A stretch of DNA of 64,000 nt from Streptomyces sp. NBC_01214 (GTDB lineage Bacteria; Actinomycetota; Actinomycetes; Streptomycetales; Streptomycetaceae): assembly GCF_026340975.1 (NCBI RefSeq), contig NZ_JAPEOS010000002.1, forward strand, positions 1,196,501 through 1,260,500. Direction: 5' to 3'. The position numbers and the translations under genes are program-made. This document shows, piece after piece, positions 1 to 8,081 of this stretch (position 1 is the first letter of the stretch; every line of letters starts with the position of its first letter). The notes beneath the pieces were generated by a model, which did not search any database, was not told where the DNA came from, and saw only the letters and a program-made list of their open reading frames with translations.

Positions 1-372
1 GCGGCGGCGGTGCAGGATCAGCTGGTTCGGCTCGTCGAAGGCGATCTCGTGCACATCGCCTATCTCCGCGCCCAGCAGCCGCAGCCGGCCGCTCTTGCGG
101 ATGCGCTCGACCTCGTCGTCGGCGGTCTCGACGTTCACCGTGCGGGGGGAGTGGCCCTCCAGACCGAGCAGCACCGCCTTGGGGGTGCCGTGCCCGTGGC
201 CGGTCGCGCCGAGGGATCCGAAGAGCTCGGCCCGGACGGACGTGGTCTGGGCCAGCACGCCGTCCTTCTTCAGCCGCGTCACGAACATGCGCGCGGCCCG
301 CATCGGACCGACCGTGTGGGAGGAGGAGGGACCGATACCGATGGAGAAGAGATCGAAGACGGAGATGGCCAC
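1..372 (-). CDS. sdaA: L-serine ammonia-lyase, N-terminal part (cut by window edge)
   Basis: Only the first 124 codons lie in the window and the frame is open to base 1. The GTG start at 372 opens MAISVFDLFSIGIGPSSSHT, followed by VGPMRAARMF. This is the hallmark N-terminus of the beta domain of iron-sulfur L-serine dehydratases, with the SSSHT motif at residues 16-20. Known family role: deamination of L-serine to pyruvate and ammonia using a [4Fe-4S] cluster whose cysteines would lie in the missing C-terminal half. It is on the same strand as glyA but separated from it by 371 bases and a strong terminator, so it probably has its own promoter. Its position beside glyA and the glycine cleavage genes fits serine/glycine catabolism. 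Confidence 0.93.
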   Translation of the reverse strand, partial: MAISVFDLFSIGIGPSSSHTVGPMRAARMFVTRLKKDGVLAQTTSVRAELFGSLGATGHGHGTPKAVLLGLEGHSPRTVNVETADDEVERIRKSGRLRLLGAEIGDVHEIAFDEPNQLILHRRR

Positions 373-743
373 GGTGGCGGACTCCCTTGTCTGCTCGTGG
401 GGTGGGAGGGGGCAGGAGAGGAGAAGTGGATTATTCGGATTTTGTCCGGCAGACGAGCTTAACGCGGCGAAGTGAACGTCTCGGCTGTCGGACGAGGTGG
501 GAAGGATTACGTGGACGGGTCGGCCGGGTGTCGGCCCGTGGTCCCGGGTGATCCACCGGGGCGGTGCGGAGCGCCTGGCGAGGTGCGCGCCGGTGCGGTA
601 CGGCGCGCGGGCCGGCAGGCGCGGGGGCGGGGGCGGGCGCCCGCCGCGACCGGGCCGAGCGGCGCCGGGCCCCGGTCATGAGAAGGGCCCGGCCTGTGCG
701 GGAACAAGGCCGGGCCCTTCCGTGGCCGTTGGCCGGACGCCGG
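373..743. other. Intergenic region between glyA and sdaA
   Basis: No convincing gene. The right third (682-720) holds the glyA terminator. The left part must hold the promoter and leader of sdaA, including a comparatively A/T-rich stretch around 428-470, but I could not assign a clear -35/-10 pair. Open frames here are ordinary high-GC shadow frames without family similarity or a ribosome binding site. Confidence 0.5.
682..720 (-). terminator. Transcription terminator after glyA
   Basis: Perfect 13-bp inverted repeat (682-694 with 708-720) around a 13-nt loop, 23 bases beyond the glyA stop codon. There is no long T-run, as is usual in Streptomyces. It separates glyA from the downstream serine dehydratase gene. 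Confidence 0.8.
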
Positions 744-2000
744 TTAGAGCGTCGGGTACAGCGGGAACTTCGCGGCGAGCGCGGAGACGCGAGCCTTCAG
801 GGCCTCGCTGTCGTACGCGGGCTTCAGCGCCTGCGCGATGATCTCGGCGACCTCGGTGAAGGCCTCGGCGTCGAAACCGCGGGTGGCCAGGGCCGGCGTA
901 CCGATCCGCAGGCCCGAGGTGACCATCGGCGGCCGCGGGTCGTTCGGGATGGCGTTGCGGTTGACCGTGATGCCGACCTCGTGGAGGCGGTCCTCGGCCT
1001 GCTGACCGTCCAGCTCGGAGTTGCGCAGGTCGACCAGGACCAGGTGCACGTCGGTGCCACCGGTGAGGACGTCCACGCCCACGGCCTTGACGTCGTCCTG
1101 GACCAGGCGGGCGGCGAGGATCTTCGCACCTTCCAGGGTGCGCTCCTGGCGCTCCTTGAACTCGGGCGAGGCCGCGACCTTGAAGGAGACCGCCTTGGCC
1201 GCGATCACGTGCTCCAGCGGGCCGCCCTGCTGGCCCGGGAAGACCGCGGAGTTGATCTTCTTGGCCAGCTCCTGCGTCGACAGGATGACACCGCCGCGCG
1301 GACCGCCGAGGGTCTTGTGCGTGGTGGTGGTCACGACGTGGGCGTGCGGCACCGGGTTCGGGTGCAGACCCGCGGCGACCAGGCCGGCGAAGTGCGCCAT
1401 GTCGACCATCAGGTACGCGCCGACCTCGTCCGCGATGCGGCGGAAGGCGGCGAAGTCCAGCTGGCGCGGGTAGGCGGACCAGCCGGCGACGATCAGCTGC
1501 GGCTTGGACTCCTTGGCGAGGCGCTCGACCTCGGCCATGTCCACCTCGCCGGTCTCGTCGACGTGGTACGGGACCACGTTGTAGAGCTTGCCGGAGAAGT
1601 TGATCTTCATGCCGTGGGTCAGGTGACCGCCGTGGGCCAGGTTGAGGCCCATGATCGTGTCGCCCGGCTTCAGCAGCGCGAACATCGCGGCGGCGTTGGC
1701 CTGCGCCCCGGAGTGCGGCTGGACGTTCGCGGCCTCGGCGCCGAACAGCGCCTTGATGCGGTCGATCGCGATCTGCTCGACGACGTCGACGTGCTCGCAG
1801 CCACCGTAGTAGCGGCGGCCCGGGTAGCCCTCGGCGTACTTGTTGGTCAGGACCGAGCCCTGGGCCTCCATGACGGCGACCGGAGCGAAGTTCTCCGACG
1901 CGATCATTTCCAGGGTGGACTGCTGGCGCACGAGCTCGGCGTCGACGGCGGCGGCGACGTCCGGGTCGAGCTCGTGCAGCGGGGTGTTGAGAACAGACAT
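744..2000 (-). CDS. glyA: Serine hydroxymethyltransferase
   Basis: A PLP enzyme of 418 residues, the usual family length. It interconverts serine and glycine while charging tetrahydrofolate with a one-carbon unit, in the cytoplasm. The PLP-lysine region TTTTHKTLGGPRGG is present with the lysine at residue 229. The PLP-binding aspartate lies in MVDMAHFAGLVA (residues 198-209), and the N-terminal substrate region with EGYPGRRYYGG (58-67) is intact. It is the third gene of the gcvT-gcvH-glyA run, 17 bases after gcvH, so it is probably co-transcribed and under the upstream glycine riboswitch. A strong hairpin follows the stop. Confidence 0.98.
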   Translation of the reverse strand: MSVLNTPLHELDPDVAAAVDAELVRQQSTLEMIASENFAPVAVMEAQGSVLTNKYAEGYPGRRYYGGCEHVDVVEQIAIDRIKALFGAEAANVQPHSGAQANAAAMFALLKPGDTIMGLNLAHGGHLTHGMKINFSGKLYNVVPYHVDETGEVDMAEVERLAKESKPQLIVAGWSAYPRQLDFAAFRRIADEVGAYLMVDMAHFAGLVAAGLHPNPVPHAHVVTTTTHKTLGGPRGGVILSTQELAKKINSAVFPGQQGGPLEHVIAAKAVSFKVAASPEFKERQERTLEGAKILAARLVQDDVKAVGVDVLTGGTDVHLVLVDLRNSELDGQQAEDRLHEVGITVNRNAIPNDPRPPMVTSGLRIGTPALATRGFDAEAFTEVAEIIAQALKPAYDSEALKARVSALAAKFPLYPTL

Positions 2001-2017
2001 CAGGATCCCCTGGGGTG

Positions 2018-2401
2018 TCAGTTGTCGGAGTGGGTGAGCGCGGCGTACTCCTCGGCGGAGAGCAGGTCGGCCGGCTCCTCCGCGATGCGCACCTTGAACA
2101 GCCAGCCACCCTCGAACGGGGCGGTGTTGACGAGCGCCGGGTCGTCCACGACGTCCTGGTTGGCCTCGACGACCTCGCCGGTGACGGGGGAGTACAGGTC
2201 GCTGACCGACTTGGTCGACTCCAGCTCGCCACAGGTCTCGCCCGCGGTCACCGTGTCGCCGACCTCGGGGAGCTGGGCGTAGACGACGTCACCGAGCGCG
2301 TTGGCCGCGAACTCCGTGATGCCGACCGTCGCGACGCCGTCCTCGGCGGCCGACAGCCACTCGTGCTCCTTGCTGAAACGCAGCTGCTGGGGGTTGCTCA
2401 T
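2018..2401 (-). CDS. gcvH: Glycine cleavage system H protein
   Basis: A lipoyl carrier protein of 127 residues that shuttles the methylamine group between the P, T and L proteins of the glycine cleavage complex. The lipoylation site is the lysine at residue 64 within GELESTKSVSDLYSPVTGEV; start and end match the family. It sits 101 bases after gcvT and 17 bases before glyA on the same strand. The P protein (gcvP) and L protein (lpd) are not in this window and must be encoded elsewhere. Confidence 0.98.
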   Translation of the reverse strand: MSNPQQLRFSKEHEWLSAAEDGVATVGITEFAANALGDVVYAQLPEVGDTVTAGETCGELESTKSVSDLYSPVTGEVVEANQDVVDDPALVNTAPFEGGWLFKVRIAEEPADLLSAEEYAALTHSDN

Positions 2402-2502
2402 GACCTGATTCTCCTGGATGCGGGGGAGTGGATACGAACTGCGGTCTTGGGTACTGAGACGGCGCCGTACGGGTTCCCGGACGGCGGACGTGGTGCGTGG
2501 GG

Positions 2503-3618
2503 CTACTTCTGCCGCTTGTAGAACGGCAGCGCCACGACCTCGTACGGCTCATGCGTACCGCGAATGTCGACGCCGACGCCGGACGTTCCGGGCGCGGCGT
2601 GCGCCGCGTCCACGTACGCCATCGCGAGCGGCTTGCCCAGCGTCGGGGACGGGGCGCCGGAGGTGACCTCGCCGATGACCTGACCGTCGGCGACGACCGG
2701 GAAACCGGCGCGCGGGACGCGGCGGCCCTCGGCGATCAGACCGACCAGCTTGCGCGGCGGGGCGGTGGCGGCGCGCTCGGCGGCGGCCTCCAGCGCGGCG
2801 CGGCCGACGAAGTCCCCCTCCTTCTCGAACTTCACGACCCGGCCCAGGCCCGCGTCGAACGGCGTGAGGGCGGTGGTCAGCTCGTGCCCGTACAGCGGCA
2901 TGCCCGCTTCCAGGCGCAGCGTGTCGCGGCAGGACAGACCGGCCGGCACCAGGCCGACGCCCTCGCCCGCCTTGGTCAGCGCCTGCCACAGCTCCACGGC
3001 GTGCTCGGGGGCGACGAACAGCTCGAAGCCGTCCTCGCCCGTGTAGCCGGTGCGCGCGATCAGCGCGGGCACGCCCGCGACGGTGCCCGGCAGGCCGGCG
3101 TAGTACTTCAGGCCGTCCAGGTCGGCGTCGGTCAGGGAAGCCAGGATGCCGGGGGACTCCGGGCCCTGCACGGCGAGCAGCGCGTACGCGTCGCGGTCGT
3201 CGCGGACCACGGCGGCGAAGCCGGCGGCGCGCTCGGTCAGGGCGTCCAGGACGACCTGGGCGTTGGAGGCGTTGGCGACGACCATGTACTCGGTCTCGCC
3301 GAGGCGGTAGACGATCAGGTCGTCGACGATCCCGCCGTCCTCCTGACAGATGTGCGTGTAGCGGGCGCGGCCGACGCCGACGGTGGAGATGTTGCCGACC
3401 AGGGCGTAGTCGAGGGCCTTGACGGCCTCCGGGCCGGTCAGCGTGATCTCGCCCATGTGGGACAGGTCGAAGAGACCGGCCTTGGTGCGTACGGCGTTGT
3501 GCTCGTCGCGCTCGCTGGCGTACCGCAGCGGCATGTCCCAGCCCGCGAAGTCGGTCATGGTCGCACCGAGCGAGCGGTGCAGCGCATCGAGGGCGGTCAG
3601 GCGGGGGGCAGTGCTCAT
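2503..3618 (-). CDS. gcvT: Glycine cleavage system aminomethyltransferase (T protein)
   Basis: A folate-dependent aminomethyltransferase of 371 residues that releases ammonia and transfers the C1 unit from the H protein to tetrahydrofolate. It starts MSTAPRLTALDALHRSLGAT, followed by the characteristic FAGWDMPLRY segment. The frame stays open a further 45 codons upstream, but that extension lies inside the riboswitch leader. The ATG at 3618 is preceded by GGGAGCC and matches family starts. It is the first gene of the gcvT-gcvH-glyA run and lies about 50 bases downstream of the riboswitch. Confidence 0.97.
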   Translation of the reverse strand: MSTAPRLTALDALHRSLGATMTDFAGWDMPLRYASERDEHNAVRTKAGLFDLSHMGEITLTGPEAVKALDYALVGNISTVGVGRARYTHICQEDGGIVDDLIVYRLGETEYMVVANASNAQVVLDALTERAAGFAAVVRDDRDAYALLAVQGPESPGILASLTDADLDGLKYYAGLPGTVAGVPALIARTGYTGEDGFELFVAPEHAVELWQALTKAGEGVGLVPAGLSCRDTLRLEAGMPLYGHELTTALTPFDAGLGRVVKFEKEGDFVGRAALEAAAERAATAPPRKLVGLIAEGRRVPRAGFPVVADGQVIGEVTSGAPSPTLGKPLAMAYVDAAHAAPGTSGVGVDIRGTHEPYEVVALPFYKRQK

Positions 3619-3669
3619 GGGTGTGGCTCCCGGGTCCCAGGGCATCGACATGACATGACGAGGACGTTC

Positions 3670-3895
3670 CTCCCCATCTGTCATCGGAACCTGAGAGGTT
3701 CGCCGAGAGTTCCGCCGATCGCGCGATCGCCGGTTCTTCTCATCGACTTGCACCTTGGGTGGAGCTGCGCAGCAGCTCGCTTTTCAGATCTGCCTCATCC
3801 ACGCGGTACGGGGCCTGAGAGATTCAAGGGAGGTTCTTGCTCCTTCGGCGCCCGCGCACGGCCTTGCGGCGTGCCGGGACTCTCCCGCGCGGATT
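3670..3895 (-). promoter_or_regulatory. Tandem glycine riboswitch upstream of gcvT
   Basis: Read on the minus strand, the leader contains two consecutive glycine aptamers. Aptamer 1 (about 3890 to 3786) has GCGGGAGAG, then GCGCCGAAGGAGCAA, then TGAATCTCTCAGGC. Aptamer 2 (about 3792 to 3675) has TCTGAAAAGC, a local hairpin, CACCCAAGGTGCAA, CCTCTCAGGT and a closing CAGAT that can pair with ATCTG at its 5' side. This is the order of conserved blocks in gcvT-type glycine riboswitches. The expected effect is glycine-dependent activation of gcvT-gcvH-glyA. The expression platform is the roughly 50 bases before the gcvT start, and I did not resolve its switching helix. Confidence 0.9.
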
Positions 3896-4085
3896 CAAGC
3901 GGCCGGTATGCAGTTGGTCCAGATGGCGCACATCATTGCACGCCATGCCCGAGATCGGGCGGCGGGGTCCGAAAGTTCGTACGGCCCTCCGAAGAGTCGG
4001 ACCGGAACCAGGCCCGCCGGATTACCGTCTCTTTACACTCAGTGGGCAAGGGTCCTGGTGACCCGATTCGGGGGAGGCGAACACT

Positions 4086-4760
4086 GTGCGGAGATTCGGA
4101 GTGGTGACGACGACGGGAACCGTGGAGGCGGTGCCGGCGCAGCGCGGGGCGCGCGGGCGCGAGAAGGCGGCCGGAACCGGGCTGGGCCTCGTACGCGACC
4201 TGCGCGGACCGGCCCTGCGCGCCCCCAGCCCGCTCGGCTTCGCGGCCGGGGACATCGTCGTGGTGTCCGGCCTGCCCGGCGGCGGCAAGAGCACGTTGAT
4301 CAAGCGGGCAGCCGCCGAGGGCGGGGCCGTGGACTCCCAGGACACCCGTGAGCGCTGGGAGCGCCGCATGCCCGCGCCGCTGCCGTACGCGGTGTACCGA
4401 CCGTTGGTGCGTGCCGCGCACTACTGGGGGCTGTGGCGGATCCTGCGCTCCGGGGCCTCCGTGGTCGTCCACGACTGCGGTACGCAGTCCTGGGTGCGCG
4501 GCCTGCTCGCGGCCGCCGCGCGCCGCCGGGGCCGGGCGCTGCACCTGCTGCTGCTGGACAGCAGCCCCGAGGAGGCCCTCTCCGGACAGGCCGCGCGCGG
4601 CCGCCGCGTCTCCGCCTACGCCTTCGCCCGCCACCGCGGCGCGGTGACCCGGCTGCTGCGCGAGGCCGAAGCCGGCCGGCCGCCCGTGGGCTGCGCCTCG
4701 GTGACCCTGCTGGACCGAGCCTCCGCCGCGACGGTGACCCGGATCGCCTTCACCGCATGA
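4086..4760 (+). CDS. P-loop ATP/GTP-binding protein of unknown substrate
   Basis: A 224-residue protein with a clear Walker A motif GLPGGGKST at residues 62-70, directly after the beta strand DIVVVSG. Further on are a strand ending in VVHDCGT (candidate Walker B position) and an arginine-rich segment. The size and single P-loop resemble small kinase-like or zeta-toxin-like AAA proteins, but I do not recognise a defined family. The GTG start has GGGGGAGG about seven bases upstream. It is divergent from the glycine riboswitch leader and followed by a dispersed Streptomyces repeat. No signal peptide or membrane segment is visible. Confidence 0.8.
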   Translation: MRRFGVVTTTGTVEAVPAQRGARGREKAAGTGLGLVRDLRGPALRAPSPLGFAAGDIVVVSGLPGGGKSTLIKRAAAEGGAVDSQDTRERWERRMPAPLPYAVYRPLVRAAHYWGLWRILRSGASVVVHDCGTQSWVRGLLAAAARRRGRALHLLLLDSSPEEALSGQAARGRRVSAYAFARHRGAVTRLLREAEAGRPPVGCASVTLLDRASAATVTRIAFTA

Positions 4761-4806
4761 CCCGCCGGGTGCGGCGTCGCTGCCGGGCCCTGCCCGGACC
4801 GAATCA

Positions 4807-4860
4807 AGCCGCGCCGGCGTGTGAGGCGCGGGGTTCGGGGCGGAGCCCCGGTCTTTTCGG
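4807..4860 (+). repeat. Dispersed Streptomyces intergenic repeat, copy 1
   Basis: A segment with the core GCCGGCGTGTGAGGCGCGGG followed by TTCGGGGCGGAGCCCCGG. The same core recurs three times at 41007-41169, in inverted form at 40981-40999, and in a degraded form near 13351-13381. The second half can fold into a short GGGGC/GCCCC hairpin, so it may double as the terminator of the P-loop gene. Confidence 0.7.
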
Positions 4861-4949
4861 CGCCGGCCGAACCCCGGCGGCGCGGCCGCGCACGGGCCCG
4901 GTACCCTGCGGGGCGACACGCGCGGGAAACAAGACAGAGGCAGGGGCAG

Positions 4950-5684
4950 ATGCAGGGCAGCGGCTGGCCGGGGAATGAGCTGGAGCAGGTGCTCGGGGCG
5001 GCGCTCGGGCAGCCGGACGCCGGCGGGCGGATCCTGGAGGTCCTCGGACGCAGCCAGGTGTGGGTGCCCCTGCCCGGCGGTGGTGGCCCCACGGCGGCCG
5101 GCCTCGACCTGCCCACCATGGACATCGGCGGGGCGGCGTACGTCCCCGTCTACAGCTCCGAGGCCCAGTTCCTCGCCTGCGTCGGCCCCGGCATGGACTT
5201 CACGGTGGCTCCCGCCGTCGAGTTCGCCCGCGGCCTGCCCCCGCAGCTCGGCATCGCCCTCAACCCCGAGGGCGCCGTCGGCGTACCGCTCCCGCCGCCC
5301 GCCGTCGCGGAGCTCTGCCGCAGCGGCCGGACCGCGCTCGACGGGCCGGCCACCGGCGGCCGGGTCCGGCTCTTCGAGCCCGACTGGCAGGACGATCCGG
5401 TGGACTTCCTGGCCGCCGCCACCGAGGAGTTCCGGGCCACCGGGGTGGTCGCCGCCGCGCACCGCTGCCTCGCCAGCGTCGAGGGCGGGGAGCCCCAGCT
5501 GTTCGTCGGTGTCCGCCTGGTGGGATGGGAACCCGAGATGCAGAGCGCGCCGATGGAGGCCCTCGGACGGGCCCTGACCCGCGTCCCGCCGCCGTGGCCC
5601 GTGCAGTTGATCCTGCTGGACGCCGTCCAGGACCCGGTCACGGACTGGATTCGTGAGCGCGTACGCCCCTTCTACCTGCCGTAG
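4950..5684 (+). CDS. SseB-family protein (enhanced serine sensitivity protein), first copy
   Basis: A 244-residue soluble protein. Residues about 6-115 match the SseB N-terminal domain, with the pattern VWVPLPGG then IGGAAYVPVYSSEAQFLACV. The C-terminal half (about 140-244) matches the SseB C-terminal domain and ends RERVRPFYLP. SseB was named for a serine-sensitivity phenotype in E. coli, but its biochemical role is not settled. The ATG at 4950 follows GGCAGGGGCAG. An upstream in-frame extension of 43 codons falls in the dispersed repeat and is rejected. A second SseB-like gene follows after 61 bases, so the two probably form a pair. Confidence 0.85.
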   Translation: MQGSGWPGNELEQVLGAALGQPDAGGRILEVLGRSQVWVPLPGGGGPTAAGLDLPTMDIGGAAYVPVYSSEAQFLACVGPGMDFTVAPAVEFARGLPPQLGIALNPEGAVGVPLPPPAVAELCRSGRTALDGPATGGRVRLFEPDWQDDPVDFLAAATEEFRATGVVAAAHRCLASVEGGEPQLFVGVRLVGWEPEMQSAPMEALGRALTRVPPPWPVQLILLDAVQDPVTDWIRERVRPFYLP

Positions 5685-5745
5685 GGCCGCTTAAGCTGGT
5701 TACATCTCCTGGCCGCACGCGCGACTGCCGGTTCGGAGGACACGC

Positions 5746-6519
5746 GTGGAGCGACGGGCGGACGAAGAGGGGTTCCGGGTGAGTGCGTCAGGCACGGCCG
5801 CGGCCGGGCAGGTCGAGCACATGATGCGCCAGGTGACTCCCGGGCGCTACGAGAGTTACGAGTCACTCCTGCACGCCCTCGCCGAGGGCCGGCTGTGGAT
5901 GCTGCTCTGGCAGGGGCAGCCGGGCTCCCCGGACGCCCAGTACGGCGGCATGGAGGTCGAGAGCCTCGGCTACGCGCCCTGCGTCACCTCCCCCCAGGAG
6001 CTGGCCGCCAGCGGCTGGAACCGGGGCTACGAGGTGGTCACCGGGCGGGACATCGCCCGCGCGCTGTACCCGGACCGCTGGGGCCTGTGGCTCAACCCGC
6101 ACGCCCAGGGCGGTGGCCTCGGCGTGCCCTGGGCCGACCTGCGCCGGATCGCCACCGGCCTGGACCGGATGCCGGCGGGCCCGCTGCGCCTCTCCGAGCC
6201 CGCGATCGAGCTCCCGCAGTTCTACGGGCTGCTGACCCAGCACGCGCACCGCACCCCGGCGGTGCGGTCGCTGCGCCGCGCGTGGGTGCAGCCCGCGCTC
6301 GGCTCCCCGTACCTCGCGGTGGGGCTCGACCTGTACGACGCCTCCGCGCCCGCGCTGGAATCCGTACGGGAGATGATGCGGCAGTCGGTCGGGGTGGTCC
6401 CCGAGGGCGTCCCGGTGTGCACGGTCGCACTCGGGGACGAGCACGACCCCGTCGCCATGTGGCTGCGCGCGCAGACCCGCCCCTTCTACGACCGCGAGGG
6501 CCAGGCGCCGGCATACTGA
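5746..6519 (+). CDS. SseB-family protein, second copy
   Basis: A 257-residue paralogue of the preceding gene. It shares the layout and the C-terminal signature (RAQTRPFYDREG here against RERVRPFYLP there). Residues about 25-130 form the SseB-like N-terminal domain (RYESYESLLHALAEGRLWMLLW, read in two parts). The GTG start at 5746 is preceded by GGAGGACAC. A strong terminator (6617-6652) ends the unit. The function is unknown; the tandem arrangement suggests the two proteins act together or as a heteromer, which is inference. Confidence 0.85.
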   Translation: MERRADEEGFRVSASGTAAAGQVEHMMRQVTPGRYESYESLLHALAEGRLWMLLWQGQPGSPDAQYGGMEVESLGYAPCVTSPQELAASGWNRGYEVVTGRDIARALYPDRWGLWLNPHAQGGGLGVPWADLRRIATGLDRMPAGPLRLSEPAIELPQFYGLLTQHAHRTPAVRSLRRAWVQPALGSPYLAVGLDLYDASAPALESVREMMRQSVGVVPEGVPVCTVALGDEHDPVAMWLRAQTRPFYDREGQAPAY

Positions 6520-7007
6520 CCCGGCGTACCGACCCTGCCTACCGACCCGCGCAGCGACCCGGCGTACGCACCCGGCATCCGCGTTCCGTGATGTCCGGAC
6601 ATGGGGGCATCCCTCTCGAAGGCCGCACCGATCCCCATCGGTGCGGCCTTCGGCGTATCCGGTGGTTCCGCCCAAGATCCGTGCCCGAAAAGGCAGTTGG
6701 GCGGCATGTCCGTTCCGTGCCGAACGGGCGGTGTTTCACCGCTCAATAGATCCCGGGGTTCGGATAACGGAAGGTGTAGGCGTAGATCACGGTTGCGCAT
6801 CACATCCCCGGGGGGTCTGGCGGGCGCTCGAGAGGGCGTTGAAGACTCCACCCCACCGAAGGCCGGTCCATCTCGCAAACACCAGCCCTTCACGTGCACT
6901 TCCGGCACATTTCGTGTCAATCGCACCACCAGCGACGCCGATTGAACCAAGCCGCCGCAGCGGCGGGCATGGGCCGACCGATGTCGGCCGAGAGGGGTCC
7001 CACCACG
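6520..7007. other. Intergenic region: terminator and leader of the oligopeptide transporter operon
   Basis: It contains the strong hairpin at 6617-6652. The right part, 6653-7007, is the promoter/leader of the transporter operon. It includes a moderately A/T-rich stretch near 6735-6790. I see no additional gene, and the open frames there have no family similarity. Confidence 0.5.
6617..6652 (+). terminator. Strong terminator after the SseB pair
   Basis: Perfect 16-bp inverted repeat (6617-6632 with 6637-6652) closed by a CCCC tetraloop, about 100 bases after the second sseB-like stop codon. It isolates the upstream unit from the transporter operon. Confidence 0.85.
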
Positions 7008-8003
7008 ATGACGGCACCACTGCAGGACACCAGCGCGGCCGAACCCGCAGCCGTGGCCACCTCCGAGGTTCCGCGCAAGGCGATCGAGGGACGTTCGCTC
7101 GGACGGATCGCGTGGACCAGACTCAAGCGCGACAAGGTGGCGATGGCCGGCGGCCTGGTCGTGCTGCTGCTGGTGGTCCTGGCCACGCTCTCGCAGCCGA
7201 TCCAGTGGATGTTCGGGCTGGACCCGGACGCCCTGCACCAGGACCTCATCGATCCCTCCCTGGCCACCCCCATCGGCTCCTTTGGCGGCATCAGCTGGGA
7301 CCATCCGCTGGGCGTGGAGCCGAAGTTCGGCCGCGACATCGCCACCCGCATCCTGGAGGGCTCCTGGGTCTCCCTGCTGGTCGCCTTCGGATCGACCGTG
7401 GTCTCGGTGTTCATCGGCTCCGTGCTGGGCGTCATCGCCGGGTACTACGGAGGCTGGGCCGACACGGTGATCAGCCGCATGATGGACACCTTCCTCGCCT
7501 TCCCGCTGCTGCTCTTCGCGATCTCCATCTCGGCCGCCCTCCAGGGCGGGGCCTTCGGCCTCGAAGGACTGCCGCTGCACATCAGCGTGCTGATCTTCGT
7601 GATCGGCTTCTTCAGCTGGCCCTACATCGGACGCATCGTGCGCGGCCAGACCCTCTCGCTGCGCGAGCGTGAGTTCGTCGACGCGGCCCGCAGCCTCGGA
7701 GCCCGCGGCCCCTTCATCGTCTTCCGCGAGCTGCTGCCGAACCTGATGGCGCCGATCCTCGTCTACTCCACGCTGCTCATCCCGACCAACATCCTCTTCG
7801 AGGCCTCCCTGAGCTTCCTCGGCGTGGGCATCCAGCCGCCGCAGGCCTCATGGGGCGGAATGCTCAGCTCCGCCGTCGCCTACTACAAGGTCGACCCGAT
7901 GTTCATGGTCGTCCCGGGCATGGCGATCTTCGTCACCGTGCTCGCCTTCAACCTCCTCGGCGACGGTCTGCGCGACGCCCTGGACCCCAAGAGCTCGCGC
8001 TGA
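7008..8003 (+). CDS. Oligopeptide/dipeptide ABC transporter permease (DppC/OppC type)
   Basis: A 331-residue membrane permease with a first transmembrane segment at about 45-62 (VAMAGGLVVLLLVVLATL) after a basic RLKRDK cytoplasmic stretch, as in OppC proteins. The permease signature EREFVDAARSLGARGPFIVF, which contacts the ATPase, is present. Start choice: the ATG at 7008 has GAGAGGGG ten bases upstream; in-frame ATGs at 6969 and 6981 lack a better site. It is the first gene of a five-gene transporter cluster. It is unusual that the C-type permease leads the operon ahead of the binding protein and the B-type permease. Confidence 0.93.
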   Translation: MTAPLQDTSAAEPAAVATSEVPRKAIEGRSLGRIAWTRLKRDKVAMAGGLVVLLLVVLATLSQPIQWMFGLDPDALHQDLIDPSLATPIGSFGGISWDHPLGVEPKFGRDIATRILEGSWVSLLVAFGSTVVSVFIGSVLGVIAGYYGGWADTVISRMMDTFLAFPLLLFAISISAALQGGAFGLEGLPLHISVLIFVIGFFSWPYIGRIVRGQTLSLREREFVDAARSLGARGPFIVFRELLPNLMAPILVYSTLLIPTNILFEASLSFLGVGIQPPQASWGGMLSSAVAYYKVDPMFMVVPGMAIFVTVLAFNLLGDGLRDALDPKSSR

Positions 8004-8081
8004 CCCTCCCGCTCCTCGGGCACCCGGCCGAGGCTCCGCCAGTACCCACCACCACTCCGAATCAGGGGGCATCACTCCGCC

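Noticed and set aside
564..2282. Long open frame on the plus strand across glyA and gcvH
   Set aside because: It is antisense to two enzymes with intact catalytic motifs, and its translation is Gly/Arg/Leu/Asp low-complexity typical of such shadows.
2503..3753. gcvT start 45 codons further upstream
   Set aside because: That extension lies within the riboswitch leader and has no family similarity; MSTAPRL at 3618 matches the family N-terminus and has a ribosome binding site.
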